Source of the DNA: Burkholderiales bacterium
GTDB taxonomy: Bacteria; Pseudomonadota; Gammaproteobacteria; Burkholderiales; JAEUOS01
DNA length: 45,398 nt
NCBI GenBank assembly: GCA_016790635.1
Contig: JAEUOR010000064.1
Coordinates: 1-45,398 of the forward strand
Reading direction: 5' to 3'
In this document: positions 43,495 through 45,398 of the stretch, one piece after another
Position numbering within the stretch: the stretch's first letter is position 1
Layout: every line of letters starts with the position of its first letter
Translations under genes and position numbers: made by a program
Notes under the pieces: model-generated
What the model saw: only the letters and a program-made list of their open reading frames with translations
Told to the model about the DNA's origin: nothing
Databases searched by the model: none

Positions 43495-43797
43495 CAGTGC
43501 GCGGCGATGCTGCACACCGGCATTGGCGACGACGAGGTCCAGGCGCCCGTGTCGCGCTGCCAGGTCACGCAATGCCGCGGTCTGTGCACCCTCGTCGGCG
43601 ACGTCGAAGGCGAGCGCCTCGGCGCTGCCACCCGCATTCCGCAGCGACTGCGCGACCGATTCGACCGCGGTTGCATCGCGCGCATTGACGGCGACATGGG
43701 CACCGGCCTGGGCGAGCGAGGCTGCCATGGCGCGACCGAGCCCGCGTGAAGCACCGGTGACAAGCGCGACCTGGTCATGCAGGGAAAACGGGTTCAT
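43495..43797 (-). pseudogene. Truncated duplicate of the SDR gene
   Basis: The first 101 codons of an SDR nearly identical to the one at 31273-32034, from the ATG at 43797. The cofactor loop TGASRGLG and NAG motif are present, but the catalytic Ser-Tyr-Lys half is missing. After about codon 100 the frame runs into antisense of the integrase fragment. Substitutions are mostly conservative (DIVVANAG to DLVVANAG), as if the copy was once under selection. The last 25 or so TPR codons also precede it. Confidence 0.8.
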
Positions 43798-43870
43798 GAG
43801 GATCCTTGCGGCTTCGAGGGGGAGGGCCTGGGTTTCTTCGCCGGCGATGTCGCTTCGGGTTCGCGCCACC
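43495..43870 (+). repeat. Right direct repeat (about 376 bp)
   Basis: Second copy of 31732-32107 in the same orientation, about 93% identical with no gaps. Homology stops on the right at 43870, about 115 bp before ettA, and on the left at the integrase remnant. Confidence 0.9.
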
Positions 43871-43986
43871 TGCTTCGGGGTGAATCGCGATCCTTCTTTC
43901 CACCATCAGCTGCAAGCATAGCGCGAGCGCCGCGCAAGGACGCTTGCTGTAAAGTCTCGCCTCTTTCGAAACACGCGAACGAATCG

Positions 43987-45398
43987 ATGGCTCAATACGT
44001 ATACACGATGAACCGCGTCGGCAAGATCGTCCCGCCGAAGCGCCAGATTCTGAAGGACATCTCGCTGTCGTTCTTTCCGGGCGCCAAGATCGGCGTTTTG
44101 GGCTTGAACGGCGCCGGCAAGTCGACGCTACTCAAGATCATGGCCGGCATCGACCGCGACATCATCGGCGAGGCGACGCCGATGCCCAACCTCAAGATTG
44201 GCTACCTGCCGCAGGAACCGCAACTAGAACCCGGCGAGACCGTGCGCCAGGCGGTCGAAGGCGGCCTGGGCGGCGTGCTAGCCGCCAAGAAGCGCCTGGA
44301 CGAGGTCTACGCCGCCTATGCGGAACCGGACGCCGATTTCGACAAGCTGGCCGCCGAGCAAGCCGAACTCGAGGCCATCATCGCGACCGAGGGCGAGGGC
44401 GGCAACACCGACCTGCAACTGGAGATTGCCGCCGACGCGCTGCGCCTGCCGCCCTGGGATGCGGTCATCGGCAACCTTTCGGGCGGCGAGAAGCGCCGCG
44501 TGGCCCTGTGTCGCCTGCTGCTGTCCAAGCCCGACATGCTGCTCTTGGACGAGCCGACCAACCACCTGGACGCCGAATCGGTCGACTGGCTGGAGCAGTT
44601 CCTGAAAAAGTTTCCGGGTACCGTCGTCGGCATCACCCACGACCGCTACTTCCTGGACAACGCTGCCGAGTGGATACTGGAACTCGATCGCGGCCACGGC
44701 ATCCCCTGGAAGGGCAACTACAGCTCCTGGCTGCAGCAGAAGGAAGAGCGCCTGCGGCGCGAGGAATCGAGCGAGTCCGCACGGCAAAAAGCGCTCAAGA
44801 AGGAACTGGAATGGGTGCGCCAGAACCCCAAGGCGCGCCAGGCCAAGAGCAAGGCACGCATTGCGCGCTTCGAGGAACTGTCCTCCTACGAGTACCAGAA
44901 GCGGAACGAGACTTCCGAGATCTTCATTCCGGTCGGCGAACGCCTGGGCGACAAGGTCATCGAATTCAAGGAGGTCAGCAAGGCCTTCGGTGACCGGCTG
45001 CTCATCGACAAACTCTCCTTCACCGTGCCGGCCGGCGCGATCGTCGGCATCATCGGCCCCAACGGCGCGGGCAAGTCGACGCTTTTCAAGATGATCTCCG
45101 GCCGCGAAAAGCCGGACTCGGGCGAGGTAGTGCTGGGCCCGACCGTCAAACTCGCAGTGGTCGAGCAGACCCGCGAGGACCTGGAGAACAAGAAGACCGT
45201 CTTCGAGGATGTCTCGGGCGGCGCCGACATCCTGACGGTCGGCAAGTTCGAGATGCCCTCGCGCGCCTACCTGGGGCGCTTCAACTTCAAGGGCGGCGAC
45301 CAGCAGAAGGTGGTCGGCAATCTGTCCGGCGGCGAACGCGGGCGCCTGCACCTGGCCAAGACCCTGCTCAAGGGCGGCAACGTGCTGCTGCTGGACGA
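43987..45398 (+). CDS. ettA: Energy-dependent translational throttle protein EttA (3' end beyond window)
   Basis: 470 codons, open at the window edge; EttA is about 555 residues. ABC-F ATPase with two nucleotide-binding domains. The first Walker A is GLNGAGKST, with signature LSGGEKRRVA and Walker B LLLDEPTNHLDAESVDWLE. The second Walker A is GPNGAGKST, with signature LSGGERGRL. MAQYVYTMNRVGKIVPPKR is the standard EttA N-terminus and ARQAKSKARIARFEEL the linker (P-site tRNA-interacting motif). EttA binds the ribosomal E site and gates elongation according to the ATP/ADP ratio. Confidence 0.96.
   Translation, partial: MAQYVYTMNRVGKIVPPKRQILKDISLSFFPGAKIGVLGLNGAGKSTLLKIMAGIDRDIIGEATPMPNLKIGYLPQEPQLEPGETVRQAVEGGLGGVLAAKKRLDEVYAAYAEPDADFDKLAAEQAELEAIIATEGEGGNTDLQLEIAADALRLPPWDAVIGNLSGGEKRRVALCRLLLSKPDMLLLDEPTNHLDAESVDWLEQFLKKFPGTVVGITHDRYFLDNAAEWILELDRGHGIPWKGNYSSWLQQKEERLRREESSESARQKALKKELEWVRQNPKARQAKSKARIARFEELSSYEYQKRNETSEIFIPVGERLGDKVIEFKEVSKAFGDRLLIDKLSFTVPAGAIVGIIGPNGAGKSTLFKMISGREKPDSGEVVLGPTVKLAVVEQTREDLENKKTVFEDVSGGADILTVGKFEMPSRAYLGRFNFKGGDQQKVVGNLSGGERGRLHLAKTLLKGGNVLLLD

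Noticed and set aside
43369..43869. Functional 166-residue SDR gene on the minus strand
   Set aside because: Only the cofactor half is SDR; the remainder is antisense to the integrase fragment, so it is a pseudogene.

Overview
This is a high-GC chromosomal segment from a proteobacterium, most likely a betaproteobacterium (Burkholderiales-like). The evidence is the mfd, ispD, ispF, envZ/ompR and serB neighbourhood, two Bug/TctC-type periplasmic receptors without cognate permeases, class III alcohol dehydrogenase and CaiB-type catabolic genes. No rRNA, tRNA, CRISPR array or intact insertion sequence was seen. The first gene (coiled-coil protein) and the last gene (EttA) run off the window edges.

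Layout. (1) 1-3222, minus: open end of a giant Ala/Arg/Glu-rich coiled-coil protein. (2) 3368-9248, minus: a tightly coupled operon of mfd, a secreted Sel1-repeat protein, serB and a small membrane protein. (3) 9316-15628: ispD and ispF, often adjacent in this group, are separated here by about 5 kb. The insert holds one plus-strand gene of unknown function and a five-gene minus-strand operon: a G3E/CobW-like protein with degenerate nucleotide motifs, an M14/aspartoacylase-type zinc hydrolase, an exported amidohydrolase, a small exported YtkA/FixH-like protein and a di-haem MauG/CcpA-type peroxidase. (4) 15729-17774, minus: envZ and ompR. (5) 17901-31253, plus: a D-2-hydroxyacid dehydrogenase, then a carbohydrate-type ABC transporter operon with its own FadR-type GntR regulator. 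The operon also carries an RraA/HMG-aldolase-like protein, a membrane protein, an APH-fold kinase, an enolase paralogue with altered active-site residues, the ABC ATPase, class III alcohol dehydrogenase, an enolase-superfamily (MR/ManD-like) sugar-acid dehydratase and a Bug receptor. A strong promoter (18914-18942) and a perfect GntR-type inverted repeat (18947-18963) precede it. (6) 31273-32390, minus: an SDR oxidoreductase and the 3' part of a TPR gene. (7) 32472-43052, plus: a compact, translationally coupled catabolic operon with a DUF35 Zn-ribbon protein, an SCP2-type thiolase, a FAD subunit and a fused FeS+molybdopterin subunit of a xanthine-dehydrogenase-family hydroxylase, a CaiB CoA-transferase, an enoyl-CoA hydratase/alpha-beta hydrolase fusion, CoxG, a Bug receptor and a TetR regulator. 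(8) 43053-43870: remnants. (9) 43987 to the end: ettA.

Most notable is that region 7 is bracketed by about 376-bp direct repeats, roughly 93% identical with no indels. These are the 5' part of the SDR gene plus the end of the TPR gene. An apparent integrase fragment lies just inside the right repeat, so the module looks like an acquired catabolic island. Its gene set (molybdenum hydroxylase, CoA-transferase, hydratase/hydrolase, thiolase/DUF35, CoxG) suggests a complete activation, hydroxylation, hydration/hydrolysis and C-C cleavage route for an organic acid that I cannot name. The ABC/GntR operon and the operon inserted between ispD and ispF are two further candidates for undescribed pathways.
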